Shown piece after piece: positions 32,601 to 44,073 of a DNA stretch of 64,000 bases (position 1 is the first letter of the stretch; each line of letters starts with the position of its first letter). The stretch is from Dipetalonema caudispina (Eukaryota; Nematoda; Chromadorea; Rhabditida; Onchocercidae). A program made the position numbers and the translations under genes. The notes under the pieces were generated by a model that was not told the DNA's origin, did not search any database, and saw nothing but the letters and a program-made list of their open reading frames with translations. The DNA is taken from positions 17,557 to 81,556 of the forward strand of contig JABVXV010000284.1 in NCBI GenBank assembly GCA_013365325.1, written 5' to 3'.

Positions 32601-35600
32601 ATAGTAGTCGAAGATTTTTTTGATTGCTTTTTTTTGGTTATCCATTGATTGCTATAGGATTCTGGCTACTTTTCTTGAGTTCTTAATATGATCTTTGAAC
32701 TTGTTTCAGAATGAAATTTCTTCAAAATATTGAAAAATTGTAATCAAAGGACCTTCCCTCCATCCCTTTTTTCTTTTTCTTTCATTCCAGCACTTTCCTG
32801 ACAAAAGTTATTGCCTGATTTGGATATCTTACTGTGAAGTATAAGCGATATCAGTTGGACAGACTAGAACGAATGATATTAATCACTGCTCTTAGTCACT
32901 AGTTTATCAGAAAAAATCTCTACCCCATCTGGCTTTTTGTTTAAGTTTGGAACATATTGGCCACTCATTTAACAGGTTAATATATGCAATGAGGGAGATA
33001 CAAACAGGTGGATCTAAATGCTAAGTTCCTCATCAATTGAGATCAACGGTTGAAATTTTGATGTGATTTTTCGCTTACACACATCCGCTCCAACATCGTG
33101 CCAGATTCCTTATTCTTAAGAGTAAAGTAATCTTTAATTTTAAATAATAACTTGCCAGAATCTTCATTAACAAAATCGTTTCCTGTTCGGCACTGAATAT
33201 TTTCAAAATAAGCAGCTCGTTTGAATGGTCTCATGAGTTTGGGGTTGTCCAATTGAGATTCACTTAACAGTTCACAAAAACCATTCTCCTAAAAAATTCT
33301 GAAAATTTTCCATGCTATCGGTACAACTTTCATTGATAGAAAGGTATTAAAGAGCTTATTAATAGAAAAATGTAAAAGAGCTGTCAACTCGATCCATATA
33401 GCACTGCATAGAGATCGGGTAATCCAAGAAGTATAAAGTCATAAAGGTAAGATCCATCTTCAGTAACGATTAAGTACTATGCCAATTAACTGTAGTTTTT
33501 TCAATTTATAAAACTGAGTCGTAGTTAACCTATCATAGGTTAAATAGGCATGGAGAAGGACAATAAGAATATATTTATGAAAAATATGTTTGAATCATCT
33601 AGACTTAGTATATTAAAAGAACCTTTGAATTACAATACAGTACAATTTTCCCTACTATCGGCTACGACTTTTATTGATAAAAAGATGTAAAAAAAAAACT
33701 GTCAACCCGATCCATATAATAACTGTATTTGCCAGTAGTGTACAGTATTCGAAAACTTATAGATGCAAGGAACAGTTATCTGCGGTTCGCAGTCTTCCTT
33801 CATATTCTGATTTTTTTTTCTCTTTGTTTTGGTTTTAAACTTGCCTCTTTCGCTGTTGTGAAGTTTGAGGTATATAATATTTAAGTCATCCGTAAAGTGC
33901 GGTTAAATCAGGTTTTGTTGAGTTTTTTCGTTTGTTAAGTAGAAAGAAACACTTTAAGTTGAAATATGATTATGAAGAGACATTACTCTCTCGTAAATAT
34001 AACAGTTGATCAAATATAAATGGTTACGGTAAGCGGAGGAAAAAAAGAGGAAGTTAAAACAAAAATTTTTTCACTCTACGGAGACATATCATGTAGATTT
34101 CTTTTGAATTTCTGTTGCTTCTTTTCTATAACCTGAATTGTTGGAGCTTGCCTGAAGTGCCATAGGTGCGAAGAAATTGACCGCAACACATTTCAAATGT
34201 TTGATGCAGTTGTCCAAGCATTCGGCATGCCTTAAGACACTCATAGATGCAATCATTGGTCCGAAATACGCGTATTCTGGTATCGCTTCACTTTCGAGTC
34301 CATCTGGACATTCTGCAAGTTAGAATATTTTGTCGCAACTGAATTTCAAACATGTAGGTTAAAGCATGTCTCATTACATTATATCGAAAGTTATATTTCA
34401 ATGAAACTGCAGTCTTGCAATTAAAAAAGTGTGGAATGTGCTATTGTGGATGAGCGTTGGATAGAGCAAACAAGTAACTCGGTGTTTCGCATGTTTTTAA
34501 GAGTTTCAATGTCGCATTTTTATTGGATAAGGGTTCATGTAAAACTTTGTTTCAAATAAATAAAGAAACTACCTCAATTAGATCTTACCTATAGTTATCT
34601 CATATCGGAATAGTCCCTAATTACCTAAAGAGCTTGGTGACTAACCGGAAATATCGTAAATAACATCATAAAATGGTGGTGATCGAGCAGGATTCATGTA
34701 TGCTCTTGAATCGCCAAACCATTCAGTGGTAGCCCAAGTAAATATCGGAATATTGGCAATCAAAAATAGGATCAAGTTCTGATGGGACCATATCTGATGT
34801 CCACCAGTAGTTATGGAATGCCGCCACAACATGCCTTATGGGAGTTGAGTGTCAAGATTTTGTCTTCAGGAATTGATAGGACGGACCGCTACTGCCATAA
34901 ATTCCACTCCTTAACTAACGTTGTTTTCGCTATTGCTACTGATGATGTCAGTTTTGACGATGAAGATAACAATGTTGATGATGGTGACCGTGATCGTTTT
35001 CCCTTCTTTTCTTTCAAGTCATCTTTTCCTACAAGAATCTCTCATCATAAACTATTTTCACCCTTCTCCATTCTTCTCTCCTCTATTCCTTCCACCTCCT
35101 CTCCAATTCAATCCATTCAAAATTGTCGGTGAGTTTATGTAATTTATGTATGTGCAGTATGTGGCACTCATCTCTCAATGTTTGAAAAGACATTGGAAAA
35201 GAAGTTTTATGCACCGAGGAACTTACTCCACCCGAAAAAATTACTTGTTTTTCCAATCTTTGATTGTATGAATTTTGAAATAATTGAACCGATAACTACT
35301 CAACGATAACAATGATGGTAGCGAATATACAATGAGACAAGATGGCGCTAAATGAATTCAACGAATCAACAGAATTCTATGCGTACATCATGAAAGGTAT
35401 CAGAAGACAAAGATCATTGAACAACTCCTTAAAGTTCGCTAGTAAAATAAAAAATAGAAGGGTTGAGTACAAGAATTTCATTCTACTAGCTCTTATCATG
35501 ATCTTGGATACTCCAAATAATTAGATGTATTGTACATTTAATAGTTGCAACTTTTGTTCTCTTGTCGTATTTTAGCGCAATTGGAGAAAAGATAAACATT

Positions 35601-38600
35601 TCCATTTTTTCTGTTTTTTCAATGACACTGATGATAAATGCAGCCTTGGCATTACTGACTGTGGGAAAGATAGGAAGAGTGAAGTATAATGAATGATAAT
35701 AGCGACAATTTGCTGGGATTTAGTTCTACTATTATTGAACCTTGTGGATTGTGTGTAATTTTGATGAAAAATTTTGCTATACTTACAGTAGTACAAACTT
35801 CCTCATACCTCACCAATTATCAGCTTTAGGAATAAATTTAATGGGTGTGGGCATTAACCTATTTGTGATTTTGTAATGAAAATGTATGGAAATTAAATGA
35901 GAACTACAATTAATTTTTTTTTTAGATTTTCTGCCAAATTTGTAACTGATTTTTGCCATGTTTCCACTAATTTTTCTGCAAAATTCAACAAATTTTCAAT
36001 CACATTTGACAAATAGTGTCATAAATTGTTGAGAACATTTCCAGTAGCTTTCTTAGAAAAGAAGTAATAATGATACAATAAGGTGATGACAAGTAGTATC
36101 TTCTTAAATTTTTCTTCAGTTTTTTTCTCCAGGTATTCCAACATTCCTAAAATGGAAGAAATTTCATTTTTGACTGGAAATTTGGTGGTGTTATAATTAT
36201 CTGATTTTCGTTCTTCCCAACCATTAGTTACAAGCCTTTATCATAGCCGTTCACGGGATGGAATGATTCTTGTGATGATGAAATGGCCTAATACACAATT
36301 CTGATTATACTCTTGTTTTGAGTAGAAGAAGGAAAGATGGGTAAACCCGATAAGAATAAGAATTATTTCCATGCTCATCCGTATCTTTTATGTTATAAGG
36401 AATTATTGTTGAGTTATCGACAGTAGAATGATTCATTTTGAGGATGCCTGGTTAGTCTTTATGAGTAATACAAAATATTTACGATGACATTACAATTGAC
36501 CATCTAAAGTAGACATGACATCCGAGTTGCAATCCTTCTTCAACGCTCACTACTGAAGTTTTAAAAAAATCTCTACAAATGTGTTTTCTGCATTCTTTAC
36601 CATTTCATTCACACTTCATATCGCGACCAATAAATGTCCTTCACATTTTTCGCATTCTTTTTTTGTGTCGCTGGTCGTACGATATTAAGTTTATTCACAG
36701 AATTTGTACTACGAGCAAACTTTTTGCAATGTGTGAGATAATAAAACCTTAAACCTTTATGATAATATTTCAATCCAATTCCAAAGTGTACAAACTTTAA
36801 GAAATTTCCTTTCGGGAATATTTTTATTTCAGTAATATTCACTTTTTTGCTCGAAAAGGCGTTTTTTGATCCCTAAATTAAAAACAAGTTTGAAAGCAAA
36901 GTTTTTTTACGATTGAATCATTTTCTCAGCAATAGAAGTAATCACAAAGGTCATTTGATACGTCATCAAGTATGTGGGCCTTGGATGAAAACTTGAAGTC
37001 ACGTTTATCGAATAGTTTTGTACTACTTTTAGAGGAGTTAAACAGCCTTATTTCTGTTAAATGATGGTCGAAAGCTATTGTAAATAAATTCATTTTCAAC
37101 TTCAAATTAAAATTACGACTTCTTAATGGAATTTCGTATTTCTCTATTATAGACTTTCTTACTATCCACTCAAGTTTTATTTATAAGGAAGTCTCCAACA
37201 AAGTTTTACTGAACTTCTTTTACTCAAACAGCATATGATGTAGGTGCTGCTCACCACTTAACATCCTATTTCCAGATTGATTAGTTAATTTTAGAGAACA
37301 AAATTTATGAACAAACGCTTGATTCTTGTCGATTTTGCGTCGAGGCGGCATGCTTTCGAAAGCAATGTATGGTGGCTTGTGGAAATAGCGTATGTTATTT
37401 TTTCTTAGTATTCCTTAACACTTAAAAATAGAAAAAAGTCATAACTATACTTGGTTACTCATATTTTAAATACTTTTTTTAATCAAAGATATTTCCAGTT
37501 TCATAACATCTTTATTTCAAAATTAAAAAACTGACAAGGATAATTTTATAAAAAAAAATTCAGTTTTCAGAAATCCTCCACGAGATTTCAATTGACTTTG
37601 CTATTTTTTATCTTTTTCCTGAATCGTGAAATATTCAAGCAAATTTTAGTCATTAGTAAAAAAAATTTGAGCGGTAGAAGTTTTTGTTAACACTGGTATA
37701 ATTTAGGCTTATCTATCATCTGTTCCATGGCGTCCTTTGATAAAAGAGCACTGTTTGATCGTTCCCATTGCTCATTATTCTTCAACTGTGACGCTTGATG
37801 AAGATGTTTATGAAGAGATATGGAGATTTAAAAGGGTATGTCCCATTTTATATTTTCTTTGTGTATTCTTGCATTTCATATTTGTTCGCACTGTACATTA
37901 TTTACATTTGGATGAAATAGGCTCGTCAGAGAGGTGCAAAAGATTGATCACAGTGTCATGATACTTAAAATTACCGTTTAACACTAAAGCGATCGTCATT
38001 TGTGGTACAGTGTGAAGGTTACCTATTAGTGTAACTAGGATAGAGTGCAAGAAAAAGTTAGGAGCATTTTGCCAACGTTAATTAAAAATTTGCCTTATCT
38101 CCAAGTTTTCAAAAGAACTTTGACAACCTTGATTGCGAAAATCTTTTTTGTTGCTTTTACTTCCGAAACGTAGATTAAGATTTGCAGCCAATTATTTTTT
38201 CTTCAGAAAAATAGATATGTAATTGTGTTTTGTATATGAATCATGCATGGATCGACTTTCTTGTATTATCATTAGGTTGAAAAAGGAGAAAAAAGCACAA
38301 CTATTTATGAAAATTATTTTCTGCGCACATGCTTGCTACAATGGATTTAAATTATAAAGCATTTAAATGTCCTTTCGATTCACCTTAAATTGTATCTTTG
38401 GGAATGGACTTAATTCCCACAAGAAATCATAGATGTTGGGAAATCTTTTACAATATGAGAAGGATGTTAATAACAAGAAGAAATGGTGATAATAAAAAAT
38501 GGTGGTAACAGTTTAGATAGTGATAACTAAATGTTATAGATGATAATAACTTCAGTGATGATTCTGGTTTTATCAGTTTAAAACCATTAAGTGCCTGTAA

Positions 38601-40075
38601 GCATAAAAATATTTTTAAAACTAAACCCATTTGCATGCCAAATATGATAGTATATTTGCTATCAAGAAGAGGCTTACGATCCTAATTGTCGAAATGCTTA
38701 TTTTAATTTTGTGGTCAAACTACTGCAGGTTAATAGATTAGTAACCGTATTGATGCGAAACATCCATTACCATGTTTTTCTTTTATCCATAAAGGATAGT
38801 AAATCTTTTTACAGACTTTAGTTTCAATGTGGCAAAAGGAAGAAATGGATTGTTTGTTCGTAGAAACAGCCAAAAATGTGAAACACCGCAAGCATATGTA
38901 TATTGAATGTATTGCAGTACCAAATGAAATTGGCGAGATGGCTCCTATTTATTTCAAGGTTTTTTGTTAATAAAAATTTTAAATGTTCACGTGTTTTTAC
39001 CAATCTTTTACTTGGCAGTAGACATTATTGGACATTATTTGGGTCACTTGGAAAATGACCAACATGAAAGTGGTAAAAGTTACCTAAACAATAGTGGAGA
39101 CATTCTCTGCGGGAAATTCAATTTTTGCCTACATTATTACACTGACAGTTTCTATAGCAATCATGTAATGATCACTTCCCTAAATATGGTTTCCCCATTC
39201 GATCCTTCCTTTCGAGGAATAGTTAAATTAGATATGTATGGACATTTAGAACAATCTTCTAAAATAACATATATAGCTAAGATATGCATGGCCGCATTTT
39301 AAAAATCCGTTCCTTTTTTAAATTTTAAAATCAATTCAGAAAGCGATCGATGATAGCGAGGGTGAATGGGTCGACAATAAAAAATTGGTGGATCTCAGTA
39401 AACGAGGTGGAGATGTTCGAAAAGTTATTCCCAAAGGATTCTCGTATTTTGCTGTCGATTTTGGTTTGCAACCGGGTTATGCGCACATTATTGAAAATGA
39501 AGATCGATTCCCCCAGAATTTTGCCCATGTGCGCTTTTAAATTAATGATTTAGTAAGGGGTAGGAAGAGGAGAGATCCATATCTAGATAAATGTCTATTC
39601 TGGAAGATAGAGAACTTTGTTCTGACCCAGGAATTCTGAAATATGGTCCATTATACAATTCAAGGGGAATTCGTGCGTTTGAATTAGGAAATTAAATTTA
39701 GCTGAAATTCATGTGAAGGACACATTAATTTCTGATAGGAAAACATCATCTAATCCGATCTAAGAATTAGGGATATATTTTATGAAAAGTTGAAAGTGAA
39801 AATATTTTATAAACAGCATATATCTCAAATTTCCTCTCTCATCGTCCGTCCTCTTTTTCCTTCTTTTAATTTGGCATTTAGCCATCTAGGGGTAATCCAT
39901 AACTTCCAGAAATATAAGTTTCTTTTTGCAGGAAATAATCGGTGGTATGATGGATCTAGAGAGAAAGCAATGCAGGATGAATGAAAGTTTAACTATGGAA
40001 GAACAACGAACAAATACCGTCGAACTAAAACGTTTGTGGGAATCATTTGACTGGACGAAAGAATCTAAAAAGTGA
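29636..40075 (+). CDS. cwf19l2: CWF19-like protein 2 (spliceosome-associated)
   Basis: Ten exons: 29636-29798, 29966-30087, 30206-30343, 30725-30841, 31001-31121, 37295-37389, 37707-37835, 38815-38958, 39340-39528 and 39932-40075; 453 residues with all phases consistent. CWF19-family proteins associate with late or post-catalytic spliceosomes and help intron lariat debranching and turnover. Matches to human CWF19L2 include FLKPVD near the start, NKLGAKILKAKL, a CRFC pair, HCLIVPIAHY (CwfJ N-terminal, HIT-like) and, in the CwfJ C-terminal domain, EMAPIYFKKAID, AVDFGLQPGYAHIIE and EIIGGMMDLE. The first ATG follows directly after a TTACAG acceptor, suggesting trans-splicing. The protein lacks the long N-terminal half of the vertebrate form, or that part lies in exons not found. 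Intron 5 (31122-37294) is about 6.2 kb, far longer than the others, and contains an antisense gene. Confidence 0.9.
32071..34832 (-). CDS. PAN/apple-domain secreted or membrane protein, nested antisense in a CWF19L2 intron
   Basis: Minus-strand exons 34832-34646, 34312-34152, 33288-33079, 32863-32833 and 32174-32071; 230 residues, phases consistent. The N-terminus has a hydrophobic stretch (residues about 19-33) that could be a signal peptide or anchor. The PAN/apple domain spans residues about 63-140: an opening CPDG, then AECLDNCIKHLKCVAVNFF, then GFCELL and IQC, with the spaced cysteines typical of the fold. Such domains mediate protein or carbohydrate contacts and are common in nematode surface and cuticle proteins. 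The second intron begins with GC in a good CAG|GCAAGC context. The 31-base fourth exon was chosen because it is bounded by TTCTAG and GTAAGA and is the only piece found that links the phases; it is the least certain part. The last exon ends in a charged tail. Confidence 0.65.
33306..33718 (+). repeat. imperfect direct duplication
   Basis: A segment at about 33306-33400 (starting TTTTCCATGCTATCGG and ending CTGTCAACTCGATCCATATA) is repeated imperfectly at about 33646-33718 with the same two blocks closer together. It lies in an intron of the nested PAN gene. It may be a remnant of a dispersed repeat. Confidence 0.6.
34833..37294. other. rest of CWF19L2 intron 5, upstream of the nested gene
   Basis: AT-rich, with pyrimidine-rich patches near 35000-35110. 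It must hold the promoter of the antisense PAN gene. I see no further coding exon on either strand. Confidence 0.45.
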
Positions 40076-41159
40076 TAAATGATCAAATAGTCAGAGATGA
40101 TAGATGTACTCATATCATGATTTATCAACAATATCAGGTTCTCGAAAACATAAATTTCGCGTCAGTTAAAGTGATTTGCGGAACAGAATCTCATTACCTC
40201 TTTGTCACCTCATTGAATTTCAGTTTTATATATGCACTTCATTCATGTATACAATTGTAATGTTGAACCTCATTAAACAACATTAAATGATTGCCTCATA
40301 AAGTAATGTCATGCGGATCACTTTTACAGCTTTTAAATTGATTGAACACTTCTCAAAATGTTTCATTTCTAATTGGTAAATGGATGTAATAAATTCATTC
40401 TTATATTAAGCTATACCATACCCACCACTCATCTCTTCTACTAATTATTAGCAATAAAAGTCTATGCTATTTATTGGGTTAATGTCGTCTTTGTACGAAT
40501 TTTGTTAGGCTAACTTGAAAAGTTCGTACACACTACTATACTGAGTGTTGTTTATTATCATTAAATCATTATTTAGTTTATTGATTTGATTTGACTCTAA
40601 ACTATCGATTGAAAGATGATCTATAATGGAATGATTGTCTAATGAATTTTATGTGTTCTCAATTAATCAAGGACAACATATGAAAAGAAACAAGTTGCGC
40701 TTTATTTTTTATTTCCTTACTGTATAAACTAATCTGTCATGGATGAAAAACAAATTATGATAGAACTTATTCATCATTAACCAATCCTTCTCATCATTTA
40801 ATTAACTTTTAGCGACATGTTTGGAGTTATATCGGAAGTCGTTGATTAAATTTCACATTTCCCATAATAATGTTGTCACACCATGAGCGAATAGATACTA
40901 CTGTTTTGTTCTACCAAAAGATATATAAACGAACTGTAGGTGCGACATTTGCAATATTTAATCTATGAAAATATACGAAGCACTTTTAAATAGTAGCAAT
41001 GAAATAGGAAGGAAATAAAATACGCAGGATATTAATTCGTATTCCACTGCATCTTTTCCTTTCTTGTTCTTCAATATTGGTGTTTAGGAATTGTCTGGAA
41101 AGCCTTCCGGATGCGAATTACCTAAGACAACGTGAATATGCTGTAGTGCCACAGGAACT
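40076..41159. other. intergenic
   Basis: 3' UTR of CWF19L2 with an AATAAA at 40453-40458, then a spacer. A CCACAG acceptor lies 5 bases before the ATG of the next gene. Confidence 0.45.
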
Positions 41160-42838
41160 ATGGGTAAACCGTTGAGGATTGCCATATCTTTAAATACCTT
41201 GCGTAACACTGGTGATCGTGCTATTACTCGAGCTGCTGCGATACGTATTGTAAGTTTATATTCCAAAGTAATTGATAAAGTAGTAAGCATGCAGACATGC
41301 GAGCAATTCGCTGCCATTGCATCATAAATTAAATAATTGTATTTTTTAGAATTACTAGAGAAGAAATACGCCTTAAAATACTGTAAATCTACAGGATAAA
41401 AGCATGTACTTGATGTCTATTTTAGAAATTTAAATTTGCAAAATTTTCAAAAGTCTAACGTAAGAGAGTTCCACACTGAGCTGTTCAGAAGATTATATCC
41501 ATTGTAAAAATAATGCTTATTTTTTCTTTGCTGATTAATCCTGTCTGTAGAATGATGACTATGACGAATTCGATCATGCTCATGCCTATATTGCTCGCAG
41601 GACACTGGCACGTGTACCCTTACTAGCAGAAAACAATGCATACCGAGTCATCCTTCAACAGGTCAGCCATACTTCGTCCTCTTGCTAATACCAGTTTTTA
41701 TTTCAAGCATAATCAAAATTACCACAAAAATTAGCGAATTGGATTATATCGGATAAATCATGTTTAATCTATTGGCGTAAGGCTATGTTGGCTACCATTG
41801 TAATTTCAACTCATTTCGAAATGTTGAGAACAGATATGAGCAAAAGAAGGATTGTTTTTCTTTTTCTTTTTCATTGTGGAAATGTTGGATAAAATTAGCA
41901 TAAATATGATCGACAAATTATTCCCTGTTGGATCAAATAGTTGAGCAGAATATGCTTTAGTATAAGTCATTCAGTGTTGTTAATAACTAAAATCAAAACC
42001 AGATGAACGGTCGACGTTCTCTTACTCAAAAATATTTGAAGGAAAAGGGATACAGTGAATTAGTGAGAAAGCCTTCACAATCCAGCGAAAATTCTCGTGT
42101 GGAGTGTCCAGGATTTCGAAAAGTACCGGATCTGGAGCCAGTCAGAGCTACCCCACGTCATAATGCAGAAGTTTGTCTTTTATCTCGGGAATAAAGTATG
42201 AAATGTTTGAGTTGTTTCAACTAATTCGTACAAGTTGTACTAAATATAGTGAATATTAGCTTTTTTCTGTCAAAAAAACATTCAAAGTTGGTGAACTTCT
42301 CATCGGGTGGGTCAGACAGAATGACTCGACTATTGTCACACTAAACCTTTTTGGACAGGTAGATATTTGGCATGATCGAAGTGAAAGCGAACAGTACATT
42401 ACTCAGTGAATATTTTTAAGAAAGTAATGGAACTTTCAAGGTTTATACTTGGTTTTGTAGGTCTGTACCGACGAAGCTTATCTGAAACGACATGAAAAAT
42501 ATGAAAAACAAGAAAAACTGATCAAGCGTCGAGACCGTATACGACAACGTGAGGAGCAGTATCGGTTAGGATGCTCACTTTCATTTTTTAATAATTTGTA
42601 GGGTCATTCTTGCAATTCAATTGGTTCTTGGATTAAATGGTGATTTCAACAGTGTAACTCACGCTTCTTGTGATACTTTATTATCTGGCAGCAAATATTC
42701 AGATCTGAAGCGACTAGATTTATGATCATTTATTTCAGACTCCGTCTTATGAAGGTGGAAAAGCCGAATGCTTCACCCGAGCCAAAAATAGAATCAATAG
42801 AAGTGGTAGAGAAAAAGCCTCGCCTTCGAAAACATTAA
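41160..42838 (+). CDS. MSL1-type PEHE-domain protein
   Basis: Exons 41160-41249, 41551-41661, 42003-42170, 42461-42564 and 42739-42838; 190 residues in consistent phase. The C-terminal half resembles the PEHE domain of MSL1 and its relatives, which docks the MOF/KAT8 histone acetyltransferase: VECPGFRKV corresponds to the I-E-V-P-x-W-R start, and TDEAYLKRHEKYEKQEK then RRDRIRQREEQ correspond to the D-x-x-x-x-x-RH-x-K-x-E-x-x-EK ... RR-x-R ... Q-R-x-R-E-Q helix. This suggests an MSL- or NSL-like acetyltransferase cofactor; which one I cannot say. The start ATG follows a CCACAG acceptor by 5 bases. Another frame is open upstream of and through the start, so the N-terminus is less certain than the PEHE part. 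Confidence 0.65.
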
Positions 42839-43082
42839 TTTCTGTTGTAGAATATTGTTTATTCATGGTCGTCACAGTGTCTGTTGTTAAAACGTCGTTG
42901 TAGTAGTAACTGAAGAATGATATCTCGTAACTTTTACCGCAGATGAGGATTTGACATACATAAATGTTTTCTTGTTGTATTCATTTGCTTGCACGGTTCA
43001 GGAAGATCTTCTGGTCATTCGCTACTATAGATCTATCATACCACCTCAAAGGAAGACTGGCTTTTAAACTAGATAGACAAAG
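42839..43082. other. convergent 3' ends
   Basis: A 244-bp spacer between the stop codons of the PEHE gene (+) and the small membrane protein gene (-). It can only hold their 3' UTRs. Confidence 0.5.
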
Positions 43083-43322
43083 TTAATATTTACCCCATTT
43101 ATCCTCTGAAAAAACGAAAGTTATTCCTGTAAGACCTAGATTTACCATGAATCCAATTGTTGTGGTTCTTAATGGCAAGGAATCATGTAGGTACACCAGA
43201 TAATGGCTTAGTTGAAGTTGATAGTTTGGATTGGGCACAAACGTGAAGTCTGGCACCTTGCCCCTAGATGTATATATACCTTGCTCCAAATCTGATATGC
43301 GGTTTTTCGATTTGTTTTTCAT
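43083..43322 (-). CDS. small single-pass membrane protein (79 aa), possibly a mitochondrial subunit
   Basis: A single-exon ORF from the ATG at 43322 to TAA at 43083. The frame is open further upstream but only with non-ATG codons; a TCAACAG acceptor lies 18 bases before the ATG. A polar basic N-terminus is followed by LVYLHDSLPLRTTT and one hydrophobic helix (residues about 55-72), then a short DKWGKY tail. The size and the P-V-Y-L-x-x-like segment before a helix loosely recall cytochrome c oxidase subunit 7A, but the match is weak and I do not assign it. It lies about 750 bp downstream of TRA2 on the same strand. Confidence 0.5.
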   Translation of the reverse strand: MKNKSKNRISDLEQGIYTSRGKVPDFTFVPNPNYQLQLSHYLVYLHDSLPLRTTTIGFMVNLGLTGITFVFSEDKWGKY

Positions 43323-44073
43323 TTTAATTGTTAACAATGCTGTTGAGGTATCGATCACTTTTTAATTAAGAATGGAATGTTCTCATATGCTAAAGCGGAT
43401 TTCACATTTCAGAATACGCTGCGATGGATGACGGGAAAATTGTCACAGTGTTGAATGTATTATGAGGAAACACAAAATATCAATTTTTTAATGTCATTCA
43501 ATACAAATAACTCATAAACACGCCAGTTCATATTTCCAAAATTGAACCACGTGTAATGCGTAATGAGTAACACCTGGGAACACTGAATACAAGGGTTACC
43601 TGAACATATTTATTCCAACTTCCTTTTTTCAAAGGAAAGAACCTTGCTGCTGTGGAAGCTGAAATTCGAATTTAAGCAAGCAATAACGCTCACCTTTCTT
43701 TTTCTCTCTTCATATAAAATTTTTTCTCTTCAAACCAAAAACAATCCCAGAGCTCTTCTGTTTTTCCTCATCTTCATTCTTCATCATCATCTGAATTATT
43801 TGTGTTCTTCAAAGTTCTTCATTTCATTTTCTTCATTTATCATCACTTCACTCAAGCGTTTCTGGCTTGCAGCGAACTGCAACAAAGAATTTTTTTGGAA
43901 AAAAAGTGGCATTATCTTTCACAATGAGACGGTTCAACGATGTGACGATCAGCAGGGAAAACAATTAAAACGCACGAATCAAACAATAAAAGTAAACCAA
44001 AGAAAAAAAACAACTGCTACTTTATAAAAAAAAATGATATTTGCTTTTGCATGAGAGCACTCTTTGCAAATAA
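43323..44073. other. spacer between TRA2 and the small membrane-protein gene
   Basis: Probably the TRA2 3' UTR plus the 5' flank of the small gene. A plus-strand open frame of about 127 codons here has no ATG start and is biased by TTC/TTT-rich sequence; I do not consider it a gene. Confidence 0.45.

Noticed and set aside
34782..35132. 116-codon plus-strand ORF in CWF19L2 intron 5
   Set aside because: It overlaps the first exon of the antisense PAN gene and continues into Ser/Phe-rich pyrimidine sequence; no start context or homology.
41085..41159. Open plus-strand frame reading NCLESLPDANYLRQRE upstream of the PEHE gene
   Set aside because: It needs an upstream phase-2 exon that I could not find. 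The overlapping ATG at 41160 joins the next exon in phase.
43644..44027. 127-codon plus-strand open frame
   Set aside because: It starts at TTG, lies in TTC/TTT-rich sequence opposite the 3' end of TRA2, and gives a low-complexity Phe/Leu/Ser peptide with no splice or family support.
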